Source: Nocardioides sp.
GTDB lineage: Bacteria; Actinomycetota; Actinomycetes; Propionibacteriales; Nocardioidaceae
DNA: 13,211 bases
Direction: 5' to 3'
Assembly: GCA_021731205.1 (NCBI GenBank)
Contig: JAKFXV010000317.1
Coordinates: forward strand, 1-13,211
Of the stretch, positions 6,454-13,211 are shown piece after piece (within the stretch, counting starts at the first letter, position 1; every line of letters begins with the position of its first letter). The notes below the pieces were generated by a model, which was not told the origin of the DNA, searched no databases, and worked only from the letters and a program-made list of their open reading frames with translations. Both the position numbers and the translations under genes were made by a program.

Positions 6454-7076
6454 GGCGGTGATCGTATGCCGACCCGGACCTGGATGTGCCCGCCGCGCAG
6501 GCTCCAGCTCTCGACGTCGCTGGCCTCGCGCTCCAGGAGTTCCCACGGCCGGGCCGTGGGGTCGGAGCCACCGAGCGCGCAGGCGATCCGCGCCGCGGGT
6601 GCCGCCAAGCGGGCTCGCCCGACGGGGAGCTGCATGTCGACGACCGCGACCCGACCGCCATCTCGCAGCAGGGCCGTCGCCTGCCGCCATGCGATCGGCC
6701 ACTGCGGCATCAGCGACAAGGAATAGGTGAACAACACCGCGTCGTACGCCGTCGCCGGCGCCGCCGCCTCGATAAGTCGATCGCGGGGTAGTTGGGTGGC
6801 GTCGGCGTGGATCAGCACGACGCGGTCGAGCTCGGGGAACTTACGGCGCGCGACGCCCAGCATCGCCGGGGAGCGATCGACGCCGACCACCCGTCCCATG
6901 GGGCCGACGCTGTCGAGCAGCCTCCCGAAGTTGAGCCCGGTCCCGCAGCCGACGTCGAGCACCCGGTCCCCGGACCCGAGTCGCAGCGCTGAGATCGCCA
7001 CGTCGCGGCCGACGGCATACACCCGCTCGCCCGCCAAAACGTCGTACCACCGCGCCATGCGGGCATACCGATCCAC
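6450..7076 (-). CDS. PmtA/BtaB-like SAM-dependent methyltransferase
   Basis: A 208-residue class I methyltransferase. MDRYARMARWYDVLAG (1-16) leads into motif I, RVLDVGCGTGLN (38-49), the acidic loop VVGVDRSPAML (63-73), the ADATQLP segment (91-97) and LFTYSLSLMPQWPIAW (115-130), then LLRDGGRVAVVDM. The YSLS-x-MP-x-W block and overall layout are like phospholipid or betaine-lipid N-methyltransferases (PmtA, BtaB), so a lipid head group is a reasonable substrate guess; quinone or small-molecule methylation cannot be excluded. GTG 7076 is preferred over ATG 7058 because GGAG precedes it closely and GGAGGG lies a little further up, while the ATG has no site. It is the first gene of the four-gene operon, and its TGA overlaps the radical SAM ATG by 4 nt. 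Confidence 0.85.
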   Translation of the reverse strand: MDRYARMARWYDVLAGERVYAVGRDVAISALRLGSGDRVLDVGCGTGLNFGRLLDSVGPMGRVVGVDRSPAMLGVARRKFPELDRVVLIHADATQLPRDRLIEAAAPATAYDAVLFTYSLSLMPQWPIAWRQATALLRDGGRVAVVDMQLPVGRARLAAPAARIACALGGSDPTARPWELLEREASDVESWSLRGGHIQVRVGIRSPP

Positions 7077-7096
7077 GCTCCGGAGTCTGCCCTCCC

Positions 7097-7134
7097 GGTG
7101 GTTGAGGAGCGAGCGAAGCGAGCGTCTCGAAACC
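7097..7134. repeat. Interspersed actinobacterial intergenic repeat
   Basis: The segment reads GGTGGTTGAGGAGCGAGCG then AAGCGAGCGTCTCGAAACC. I recognise near-identical copies, often many per genome, in intergenic regions of Nocardioides and related actinobacteria; this is from memory and only one copy is in the window. It contains the direct repeat CGAGCG-AAG-CGAGCG. It fills the gap between the ankyrin gene stop and the start of the methyltransferase operon. Confidence 0.6.
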
Positions 7135-7145
7135 CGGATCCACGT

Positions 7146-8426
7146 TCAGCGATCCCGCAGCAGCCGAACGAGAGCGGTATAACCGCGAGCCCGCGCGTGC
7201 TCGAGCGCCGTCACGCCGTCCCGGTCGGGGATCGAGCGATCGGCGCCGGCGGCGAGGAGCAGGCGCACGATCCGCTGGTGGTCAGCCCCGCCGTCACCGA
7301 GGATGACCGCTTCGAGCAGGGCGGTCCACCCGAGATCGTTGACGTGGTTGACGTCGAGGCCCGTCTCGAGCACCCGCCGTACGTACGCAACATGCCCCCG
7401 CTCGCTGGCGGGAATCAACGACGTGCCTCCGAAGCGGTTCACGATGCCCAGGTCGGGCTTGGCCGGAAGCAGGGTCTCGAGCATCGACACGCTCCCGGTC
7501 ACCCCGGTGACCAGCCACGGGGTGTCGTGCCGGTCGTCCAGGGCGTTTGGGTTCGCGCCCATCGCGACCAGCAGCCTCGCCGCGTCATCCCGGCCCTCGC
7601 TGACCGCGAGCAGCAGCGCCGTGCGTCCGAAGGAGTCGCGAGACTCGAGGTCGGCACCGGCTCGCAAGGCGCGGGCCAACCGATCGGCATCCCCGGCGCC
7701 GGCCGCCCGGAGCAGCGCGGCATCGGGATCAGTGATCCGGGTCGGCCGGAGCGCCGCGATCAGCGCTGCCTCCAGCGCGGCGTACCCCCGTTGCCGGGCC
7801 ATCTCCAGCGGGGTGAGCCCCTCCGAAACCGACACCCGATTGAGTTCGACCCCACCCGCGACCAGGGCCCGGACGGTGTCGACGTAGGTGCTCGTGTCGG
7901 CGCCCAGCCAGACGGCCTCGTGGAGGGCTTGGTAGCCGATCCGGTTCACGTGGTTCTTGTCGATCCCGGCTGCGAGGAGGCGACCGACCACAAGCGCGTG
8001 TCCGCGTTCGGCAGCGCGGATCAGGCCGGTGCCGTTCCAGCTGTCCAGGCTGTTGACCCGTGCCCCATTGCTCAGGGTCAGATTCAACAGGTCGAGGTAG
8101 CCCTCACTGGTCGTGATGAGGTACGACGACTGCTCGGTGTCGTCCTTGGCGTTCACGTCCGCACCGCGCTCGATGAGGGTCCTCGCTCGTGGCACGTCGT
8201 TCGCCCAGGTTGCCTCGCGCAACAGCTCGTCGAGCGCTTCCTGCTCAGCCTCGCTGCGAGGTTGCGGGGTCATGGGAGGGCTCTCGATTGACGGTGTCGA
8301 CGAGGTGGGGTTACTCGAGCCGGCCGGGTCGGGTCCAGCAGCGACCGGCGGGTCCGCCCCGCACGCCGTCAAGTCGACGACGGCTGCGGCGATGAGGCCC
8401 ACCCGGGGACGCGAGGTGCGATACAT
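7146..8426 (-). CDS. Ankyrin-repeat lipoprotein
   Basis: A 426-residue predicted exported lipoprotein. Residues 1-22 form a signal peptide (RPRVG, a hydrophobic core, then lipobox L-T-A-C22), followed by a Pro/Ser/Thr-rich linker (23-60) and ankyrin repeats to the end. The repeats fall into two similar halves, about 66-226 and 236-426. For example RGH-x(16)-NHVNRIGYQALHEAVWLG (141-175) matches RGH-x(16)-NHVNDLGWTALLEAVILG (343-377), and each half ends in LTPLEMARQRGY or VTALEHARARGY. Ankyrin repeats mediate protein binding; the partner is unknown. ATG 8426 is chosen because it gives the signal peptide; its ribosome-binding site is weak, and a reading starting 15 codons earlier is possible. 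The gene lies 62 bp downstream of the CHASE kinase gene on the same strand and may share its transcript. Confidence 0.88.
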   Translation of the reverse strand: MYRTSRPRVGLIAAAVVDLTACGADPPVAAGPDPAGSSNPTSSTPSIESPPMTPQPRSEAEQEALDELLREATWANDVPRARTLIERGADVNAKDDTEQSSYLITTSEGYLDLLNLTLSNGARVNSLDSWNGTGLIRAAERGHALVVGRLLAAGIDKNHVNRIGYQALHEAVWLGADTSTYVDTVRALVAGGVELNRVSVSEGLTPLEMARQRGYAALEAALIAALRPTRITDPDAALLRAAGAGDADRLARALRAGADLESRDSFGRTALLLAVSEGRDDAARLLVAMGANPNALDDRHDTPWLVTGVTGSVSMLETLLPAKPDLGIVNRFGGTSLIPASERGHVAYVRRVLETGLDVNHVNDLGWTALLEAVILGDGGADHQRIVRLLLAAGADRSIPDRDGVTALEHARARGYTALVRLLRDR

Positions 8427-8488
8427 GGTGGGTTCAGTCTGCCCCGTGTCGAGGCCCTGCGAGCCGAGCAAGCGGGGACTGCCCCTCC

Positions 8489-10234
8489 TCAGCCACCCGT
8501 GGCGGCGGGCAGGCGAACGACGAACTGCGAGCCGCGCGGGCTGTTCGGTTCGTACGCCGTCGTCCCGCCGTTGGCCTCGGCGAGTCCCCGCACGATCGAC
8601 AACCCGAGCCCGGTGCCACGCTCGGCTCGGGTGCCGGGGGTGTCGGCCCGGGCGAAGGTGGAGAACAGTCGCGGCACGAACTCCTCGGGAACCCCGGCGC
8701 CCTGGTCGAGCACTCGGATCTCGACGAGGTCCCCGACCCGCGCGGCGAGGATCTCGATCGGCGGCTCGCCATACTTGAGGGCGTTGAGGACGTAGTTGTC
8801 CAGGATCCGCCGCAAGTGGTTGCGGTCGACGAGCACCGTCAGGTCGCGCGGGCAGGTGAGGTTGATCGGTGTCTGGGTGCTGATCGCCTCCAGGCAGTCG
8901 CGGATCGCATCGGCGACCCAGATCGTCACAGGCCGGGTGGCCAGGCCGCCGCCGTCGATGGAGGACAGCATGAGCAGGTCGTCGATCAGTTCCGACATGT
9001 GCTTGGTCTGGCGGTTGATCACGCCGACCGCGCGCTCATGGGCCTTCTCGTCGAGACGCTCGCCCTGTTCGGCGAGCAGTTCGGCGTAGCCGGAGATCGC
9101 CGTGAGCGGGGTGCGCAGATCGTGGGCGGCGACGTCAAGGAACCGACGTACCGACTCATTGGCCGCGCGCAGCCGGGTCTCGCTGACTCGCAGGTCCGCA
9201 GTCATCTGGGTGGCGATTCCGACGGCCCGACGACGACTCGTCGCAAGGGCGATGAACAGGCCCGCCACCAGTCCGGTGAGCGCAGTGCCGGAGACGGCCA
9301 GCGAGATCGGCGTTGCCAGGTCGGGGGTGATCGGGGTGTCGGTCACCAAACGCCAACGCCGGCTGCCGACGTCGATGTCCGCGTGGTTGGTGTAGTCCGA
9401 CATCGGTCTGCCGACCACCCAGCTGGTGACGGGGGGGCGATTGAAGGGTCTGCCGATCGTCGGGCCGGCGTCATAGACAGAGACCGGCAGGGCGCGACGA
9501 TCCTGGACGGTCTGCTCGAGCATCGCTCTGGAGTCGAAGACCGCCACGACCACGCCGAGGAAGTGCCGCCTTCGGGCCGGGGCCGTGACCGGCACCGGGC
9601 TTTGGTCGTACACCGCCAGCATCAACAAGAAGCCTTGTGTGTCGGGGGGCTGAACCAGGGTGACCGGTCGCGACGCGGAGATCTCGCCGCTGTCGCGGGC
9701 GAACTGCATCGCGCGGCGGCGGATGGGTTCGGAGGCGATGTCGAAGCCGAGTGCCCTGCTGTTCGGGTCGAACGGCTCGACGTACTCGATGACGACGTGG
9801 TCCACGTCCGGGTTGGGCGAGCCGACCCGGAAGGCCGGCACCTTGCGACGGATCTTTCGCTCGTACGACGCCAGGTCCTCGCGGGACACCGCACGGTCGA
9901 AGGTGATCGAGGTCGCCCCGGGGTTGCGCTGGGTCAGGCCCTGGATGTCGACGAGTCGTCGAAACGTGGACCGGCTCAGATCGGGCTCGCGGGCGAAGTC
10001 GGCCCGAAGTCCGAAGAGGGCCTCGGAATAGCCCGATAGTTGGCTGTCGATGGCAGCCCCCGTCGCGACCAACCGGCGATCGGTCTCTTCGGATGCGTCT
10101 TGGACCTGGAGCTGGTAGGCCCAGATCGCGATCATCGCGGTGATCACGAGCCCCGTGGCGACCCCACCGAGCAGGATCACTGGCGAGGTCAGCCGGGCCC
10201 GGTTGGCAGGCGCGTCCGATCGCTCCCGGGGCAT
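8489..10234 (-). CDS. CHASE-domain sensor histidine kinase
   Basis: A 581-residue membrane sensor kinase. A transmembrane helix (about 18-40) is followed by an extracytoplasmic CHASE domain (about 68-212; EALFGLRADF, FRRLVD, VIEYVEPF, ALGFDIASEP at 161-170, PVTLVQ, GFLLMLAVYD), an additional external segment (about 222-305), a second helix (about 308-330) and a short coiled linker without an obvious HAMP domain. The cytoplasmic kinase has the H-box with H371 (HDLRTPLTAISGY), the N-box (DNYVLNALKYGE, 479-490), G1 (DQGAGV, 510-515) and G2 (GTGLGL, 540-545), so it should be active. CHASE domains bind small ligands, including adenine-type cytokinins in plants. It faces away from the binding-protein/receiver genes across a 63-bp gap, and the receiver there is its likely partner. 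A far longer in-frame reading through the binding-protein gene is a shadow. Confidence 0.94.
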   Translation of the reverse strand: MPRERSDAPANRARLTSPVILLGGVATGLVITAMIAIWAYQLQVQDASEETDRRLVATGAAIDSQLSGYSEALFGLRADFAREPDLSRSTFRRLVDIQGLTQRNPGATSITFDRAVSREDLASYERKIRRKVPAFRVGSPNPDVDHVVIEYVEPFDPNSRALGFDIASEPIRRRAMQFARDSGEISASRPVTLVQPPDTQGFLLMLAVYDQSPVPVTAPARRRHFLGVVVAVFDSRAMLEQTVQDRRALPVSVYDAGPTIGRPFNRPPVTSWVVGRPMSDYTNHADIDVGSRRWRLVTDTPITPDLATPISLAVSGTALTGLVAGLFIALATSRRRAVGIATQMTADLRVSETRLRAANESVRRFLDVAAHDLRTPLTAISGYAELLAEQGERLDEKAHERAVGVINRQTKHMSELIDDLLMLSSIDGGGLATRPVTIWVADAIRDCLEAISTQTPINLTCPRDLTVLVDRNHLRRILDNYVLNALKYGEPPIEILAARVGDLVEIRVLDQGAGVPEEFVPRLFSTFARADTPGTRAERGTGLGLSIVRGLAEANGGTTAYEPNSPRGSQFVVRLPAATGG

Positions 10235-10297
10235 GTTCTCAACGTACGATATGGAGGTCTCACAACCCGGTCGACGCGTCCTGTCTCGGTGGTGATC
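10235..10297. promoter_or_regulatory. Divergent promoter region between kinase and binding-protein genes
   Basis: This 63-bp gap must hold the start signals for both the CHASE kinase (minus) and the BMP lipoprotein (plus). TACGAT at 10245-10250 could serve as a plus-strand -10 box, but no convincing -35 hexamer sits at the right distance. No clear operator palindrome was seen. Confidence 0.45.
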
Positions 10298-11416
10298 GTG
10301 TTCCTCGTTCGCACTTCGGTGGGCCTGATTCTGACGGCTCTGTTGGCTGCCTGCGCCGCGGTGCCGAGCCCGACGGCCGAGGACGACGCCCTCACGATCG
10401 GTTTCGTGTTCATCGCCGACGGTGACGACCTGGGCTACAACCAGGCGATCTATGAGGGCAGTGAGGCGCTGGCCCGAGCCCTTCCCGACACCCGGGTGCT
10501 GCGCCGCTCGTTCGTGCCCGAGGGTGGCCATCTTGCCGAAGAGGCGATGGAGGAGCTGATCGACGACGGCGCTTCGATCCTGTTCGCCACCAGCTACGGC
10601 TACCGGGAGGCGGCGAGGCGGGTGGCCGAGCGCCACCGCGACGTGACGGTCCTGCACCAAGGGGGAATCGAGGGAGAGCCTCGCCTGTCGAACTTCGGCA
10701 CCTATTGGGGCACGATCGAGGATCCGGTCTACCTCGCGGGCATCGTCGCGGGAGGCGCGACGGAGACCGGCAGGCTCGGGTTCGTGGCCGCCTTCCCGAT
10801 CCCGGCCGTGCTCAACAACATCAACGCCTTCTTGTTGGGCGCGCGCAGCGTCCGTCCGGACGCCACGGTTCGGGTCAGGTTCACGGGCAGCTGGTGCGCG
10901 CCCACGATCCAGAAGACGGCGGCCTTGGAGCTGCTGGACACGGGCGTCGACGTGTTGACCCAGCACCAAGACTGCACCCGGACGATCCTGGAGGTCGCCG
11001 AACGGGCCGGGGTCTTCTCGGTCGGCTATCACCAAGACGGCTCCGAGGAGGCTCCCGAGGGCTATCTGGTCGGTGCGGTCTGGACGTGGACCGATGTGCT
11101 GGTCGACATCGTCCGCACGATCCGATCGGGTGATTTCCCGGCGAGCCCCTACAACGGCGACTTCCGTGGGGGGTACGCCACTGGCGACAACCCGTTCGTG
11201 TTGTCGGAGATGAGCTCGCTGGTGCCGCGTGAGAGCCGGGCGATGGTGCGAGCTGCCGAGCAACGGCTGCTCGACGGCTGGTCCCCGTTCGCCGGGCCGC
11301 TGGCGGATCGGGCCGGTCGCGAACGAGTCCCGCCCGGGCGCACGCCGACCCGGCAGGAGATCGAGGCGATGGACTACGTCGTGGAGGGCGTTCTCGGGGC
11401 GGTCCCGCCGCGCTGA
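10298..11416 (+). CDS. BMP-family (PnrA-like) substrate-binding lipoprotein
   Basis: About 372 residues. A short signal peptide ends in the lipobox LLAAC (C19 from the chosen start), so the mature protein is a lipid-anchored extracytoplasmic binding protein. BMP-family features include LTIGFVFIADGDDLGYNQA (32-50), the SNFGTYWGTIEDPVYLAGIVAG block (131-152), GFVAAFPIPAVLNNINAFLLGA (161-182), GSWCAPTIQKTAAL (197-210) and VGYHQDGS (242-249). Known BMP proteins such as PnrA bind purine nucleosides and feed an ABC transporter, but no permease or ATPase gene is visible here, so a sensory role is plausible. Three in-frame GTG codons (10289, 10292, 10298) are possible starts; 10298 is chosen for a GGTGG stretch 5 nt upstream. 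It is divergent from the CHASE kinase and leads the receiver/HEAT/glycosyltransferase run. Confidence 0.9.
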   Translation: MFLVRTSVGLILTALLAACAAVPSPTAEDDALTIGFVFIADGDDLGYNQAIYEGSEALARALPDTRVLRRSFVPEGGHLAEEAMEELIDDGASILFATSYGYREAARRVAERHRDVTVLHQGGIEGEPRLSNFGTYWGTIEDPVYLAGIVAGGATETGRLGFVAAFPIPAVLNNINAFLLGARSVRPDATVRVRFTGSWCAPTIQKTAALELLDTGVDVLTQHQDCTRTILEVAERAGVFSVGYHQDGSEEAPEGYLVGAVWTWTDVLVDIVRTIRSGDFPASPYNGDFRGGYATGDNPFVLSEMSSLVPRESRAMVRAAEQRLLDGWSPFAGPLADRAGRERVPPGRTPTRQEIEAMDYVVEGVLGAVPPR

Positions 11417-11507
11417 ACCTGGTTTTCGGGGCAGCCGCGCGCTCAAGGCTCCTCGGTTGGCCGCCGAAGATCTCAGTGTCGGCCCCGACGGTGAGAGGAA
11501 CCAACCG

Positions 11508-11882
11508 ATGAGCCACATCCTCGTCGTCGAAGACGACGCGGACATCCGTGACTACCTGTCCTTCCGGCTCGAGCTGGACGGCCACCGCGTCACGACCGCG
11601 ACCGACGGTCTCGAGGGGCTTTCGGCGGCCCAGGCGGAGCCCCCGGACCTGATCCTGTGCGACTGGATGATGCCGCGGATGACCGGTCTCGAGCTGTGCC
11701 TGCAGGTGAGCGACGACCCCGAGCTGGGGGGTACGCCGGTGATCATGCTCACCGCGCGGTCGCAGGAGATCGACGTCGAACGCGGCTTCGCGGCGGGCGC
11801 GGCCGACTACCTCATCAAGCCGTTCAGCGCTGTCGAGCTGAGCAGCCGGGTCGCCCGGGCACTGCGGCCCCGTTCGCGCTGA
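11508..11882 (+). CDS. Single-domain CheY-like response regulator
   Basis: A 124-residue stand-alone receiver domain with no DNA-binding or enzymatic output. All key residues are present: acidic pair D9/D10 in HILVVEDDADIRDYL, phosphoacceptor D52 (LILCDWMMPRMTG), T82 (VIMLTAR) and K104 (YLIKPF). ATG 11508 has an AGAGGAA site 8 nt upstream. It begins 91 bp after the binding-protein gene and ends 9 bp before the HEAT-repeat gene, so it is almost certainly translated from the same message as HEAT and glycosyltransferase. The CHASE kinase across the divergent gap is the natural phosphodonor. With no output domain, its effect must pass through protein contacts, and the HEAT-repeat protein next door is the obvious partner (inference). 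Confidence 0.94.
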   Translation: MSHILVVEDDADIRDYLSFRLELDGHRVTTATDGLEGLSAAQAEPPDLILCDWMMPRMTGLELCLQVSDDPELGGTPVIMLTARSQEIDVERGFAAGAADYLIKPFSAVELSSRVARALRPRSR

Positions 11883-11891
11883 CGGCATGCC

Positions 11892-12995
11892 ATGGTTGAG
11901 CTGAGCTTCGCGGCGCTGATCTGGATCGGCGCAACCTTGGCGATCATCGGGTTCGTCATGATCGCGGCCACCTTGTTGGCACTCACTCAGGAGCGGGCTT
12001 CCCGCGGTCGGCGCGAAGCGGCCGCAACGGCCCAGCGGCGGCGGGTCTTCGCGATGCTCGGGTCCACCGAGTACCGCTCCGACCTCACCGGAGTTCCGGA
12101 CCGGGTCGTCGGCAACCTGTTGTGGCAGCTGCGGGGCCGCGACAAGCAGTTGCTCGCCGAGGCGGTGCGCCGCGACGGCAGGGTGGTCGGTTGGCGGCAG
12201 CAGACGCATGCTTGGTCCGCGCGACGCCGGGCCCAGGCTGCGCAACTGTTGGGGATCGTCGGAGATCCAGCTGCAGTGAGTGACGTGGAGCGGCTGATAG
12301 GTGACCGGGATTGGCGGGTTCGCGTGTCCGCGGCCCGCGCCGCCGGCACGCTCGGCGACGTGTCGTTGGCGGGGACGTTGCTGGAAGCCGTCAGTGACCG
12401 CAAGCGACCGGTTCCGGCCGGAGTGGTGGCGTTGGCGATCGCCCGGCTCGGGCAGGAGGCGGACCTGGCCCTTCTCGCCGGCATCGGGCACGCGGATCGG
12501 CGTACTCGACTGTTGAGCACGCGGATGGCGCCGTCGGTGGGCGTGCCGCACCTGGTCGAACAGGTGTTGGTGCAGCGGGCCGAGGTCGAGACCGATCAAG
12601 AGGTGCGGGTCGCACTCTGCGAAGGATTGGGCCGGGTCGGCCAGCCCGAGGAGGCGGAGCCGGTGCTCACCACGGCTTTGCGCGACCCCGACTGGCGGGT
12701 GCGCGCGAGCGCAGCCCGAGCGCTCGGATTGATCGGGGCCCACGATGCCGACGACGAACTGGTGCGCGCCCTGCACGACGAGCGGTGCGAGGTGCGCAAC
12801 GCCGCTGCCGGGGCGCTGCTTGCCCTGAGGATCGAGGCGGGGGAGTGCTGCGAGCGGGCCCGCTCGTCCATGGGCACGGCCAGGTGGAGCGCGTGGGCGG
12901 TGGCGCCCCGCCGGCGCGGTCCCGTCGGCCATGCTCCGCGGCCCCGCGAGGAGTACGCCCGCGCGGTCGGGGTGCGGGGGGCCGTCGATGTCTGA
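11892..12995 (+). CDS. Membrane-anchored HEAT-repeat protein
   Basis: A 367-residue protein with one N-terminal transmembrane helix (about 7-31), a basic stretch (35-51), then helical HEAT repeats over about 105-315. Repeats are visible as RRRAQAAQLLGIVGDPAAVSDVERLIGDRDWRVRVSAARAAGTLGD (111-156) and, after a less regular middle, VRVALCEGLGRVGQPEEAEPVLTTALRDPDWRVRASAARALGLIG (238-282) and the unit ending VRNAAAGALLAL (301-312). The Arg-rich tail (320-367) has no recognised domain. HEAT repeats are protein-binding scaffolds. The gene starts 9 bp after the receiver gene and its end overlaps the glycosyltransferase start by 8 bp. This supports a role as membrane adaptor between the receiver and the glycosyltransferase, which is inference. 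Confidence 0.87.
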   Translation: MVELSFAALIWIGATLAIIGFVMIAATLLALTQERASRGRREAAATAQRRRVFAMLGSTEYRSDLTGVPDRVVGNLLWQLRGRDKQLLAEAVRRDGRVVGWRQQTHAWSARRRAQAAQLLGIVGDPAAVSDVERLIGDRDWRVRVSAARAAGTLGDVSLAGTLLEAVSDRKRPVPAGVVALAIARLGQEADLALLAGIGHADRRTRLLSTRMAPSVGVPHLVEQVLVQRAEVETDQEVRVALCEGLGRVGQPEEAEPVLTTALRDPDWRVRASAARALGLIGAHDADDELVRALHDERCEVRNAAAGALLALRIEAGECCERARSSMGTARWSAWAVAPRRRGPVGHAPRPREEYARAVGVRGAVDV

Positions 12996-13211
12996 CGCGG
13001 TGATGATCTTCAACTGGTTCGTGCTGATCTACTTCATCGTCTTGGGAGTCAGCCAGCTCGTCTTGATCGCCTTGGCGGCCGACGACATCGTCCGGGCGCT
13101 GCGCTGGTCGCCGACCGATGCCCTGGACGACCAGTTCGCCAACCCGCTGACGCCGGGCGTCTCGGTCCTCATGCCGGCGTACAACGAGGAGGCGGGGATC
13201 GTCGAGGCGAT
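12988..13211 (+). CDS. Family 2 glycosyltransferase, N-terminus (partial, runs off right edge)
   Basis: About 74 residues are visible. A transmembrane helix (about 6-30, MIFNWFVLIYFIVLGVSQLV) is followed by a cytosolic linker and the start of a GT-A domain, PGVSVLMPAYNEEAGIVEA (55-73). This is the layout of processive membrane glycosyltransferases such as poly-N-acetylglucosamine synthases; the catalytic DxD and QxxRW motifs lie outside the window, so the sugar cannot be guessed. ATG 12988 is favoured over ATG 13003 because of a CGGGGGG stretch 7 nt upstream, and it overlaps the HEAT gene end by 8 bp. It is the probable effector of the adjacent signalling genes. Confidence 0.85.
   Translation, partial: MSDAVMIFNWFVLIYFIVLGVSQLVLIALAADDIVRALRWSPTDALDDQFANPLTPGVSVLMPAYNEEAGIVEA

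Noticed and set aside
8435..8488. Terminator between the kinase and ankyrin genes
   Set aside because: GGGG-ACTG-CCCC at 8474-8485 and a bulged CAGTC/GACTG-type pairing exist, but the stems are only 4-5 bp and there is no T-run, so in GC-rich DNA this may be chance.
11478..11489. GTCGG-CC-CCGAC inverted repeat before the receiver gene
   Set aside because: Five-bp arms with a 2-nt centre are too short to call a terminator or operator in DNA of this composition.
8489..11545. A single 1018-codon minus-strand reading frame including the kinase
   Set aside because: The part beyond 10234 is antisense to the well-supported BMP gene and has low-complexity Arg/Pro/Gly composition typical of a shadow frame. 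The kinase proper starts at 10234 just before its first membrane helix.
10881..13013. A 710-codon minus-strand frame opposite the receiver, HEAT and glycosyltransferase genes
   Set aside because: It is antisense to three genes with clear domains and good ribosome-binding or overlap context; its translation is Arg/Pro-rich and unrecognisable.

Overview
This is a GC-rich, gene-dense actinobacterial chromosome segment. A Nocardioidaceae (Nocardioides-like) host is likely, judging from codon use, GTG starts, the protein families and one interspersed repeat at 7097-7134 that I associate with that group from memory; this assignment is inference. Twelve complete genes and two partial ones fill the window. 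No gap reaches 300 bp; the largest are 691-826 and 3422-3548, both described below. I saw no tRNA, rRNA, CRISPR array or insertion sequence.

Left part (1-3548). A minus-strand pair encodes a DUF2200 protein and a partial DUF805 membrane protein. A plus-strand tandem-domain universal stress protein follows, bracketed on both sides by arrays of a 16-bp motif with an exact 21-bp period. Next come a minus-strand YCII protein and, upstream of it, an unusual three-domain fusion: an ArsR-type HTH, an AHSA1/SRPBCC domain and a TIGR03086/maleylpyruvate-isomerase-like domain. The fusion gene has a perfect inverted-repeat operator candidate just before its start and a strong internal ribosome-binding site ahead of its second domain.

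Middle part (3549-7145). Four minus-strand genes are joined by three successive 4-nt overlaps (ATGA, ATGA, GTGA). In transcription order they are a PmtA/BtaB-like methyltransferase, a large radical SAM enzyme resembling the MJ0619/Tes (tetraether lipid synthase) family, an ArsM-like methyltransferase, and a membrane-anchored SRPBCC protein. The combination suggests modification of a hydrophobic, membrane-associated substrate, possibly a lipid. This is the best candidate for an undescribed system in the window.

Right part (7146-13211). A lipoprotein built from duplicated ankyrin blocks lies downstream of a CHASE-domain sensor histidine kinase. Divergent from the kinase is a plus-strand run: a BMP-family (PnrA-like) substrate-binding lipoprotein with no transporter beside it, a single-domain CheY-like receiver, a membrane-anchored HEAT-repeat protein, and the start of a family 2 glycosyltransferase. 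A reasonable model is that an extracellular ligand is sensed by the binding protein and/or CHASE kinase. Phosphorylation of the stand-alone receiver would then control polysaccharide synthesis through the HEAT-repeat protein, by protein contacts rather than transcription.
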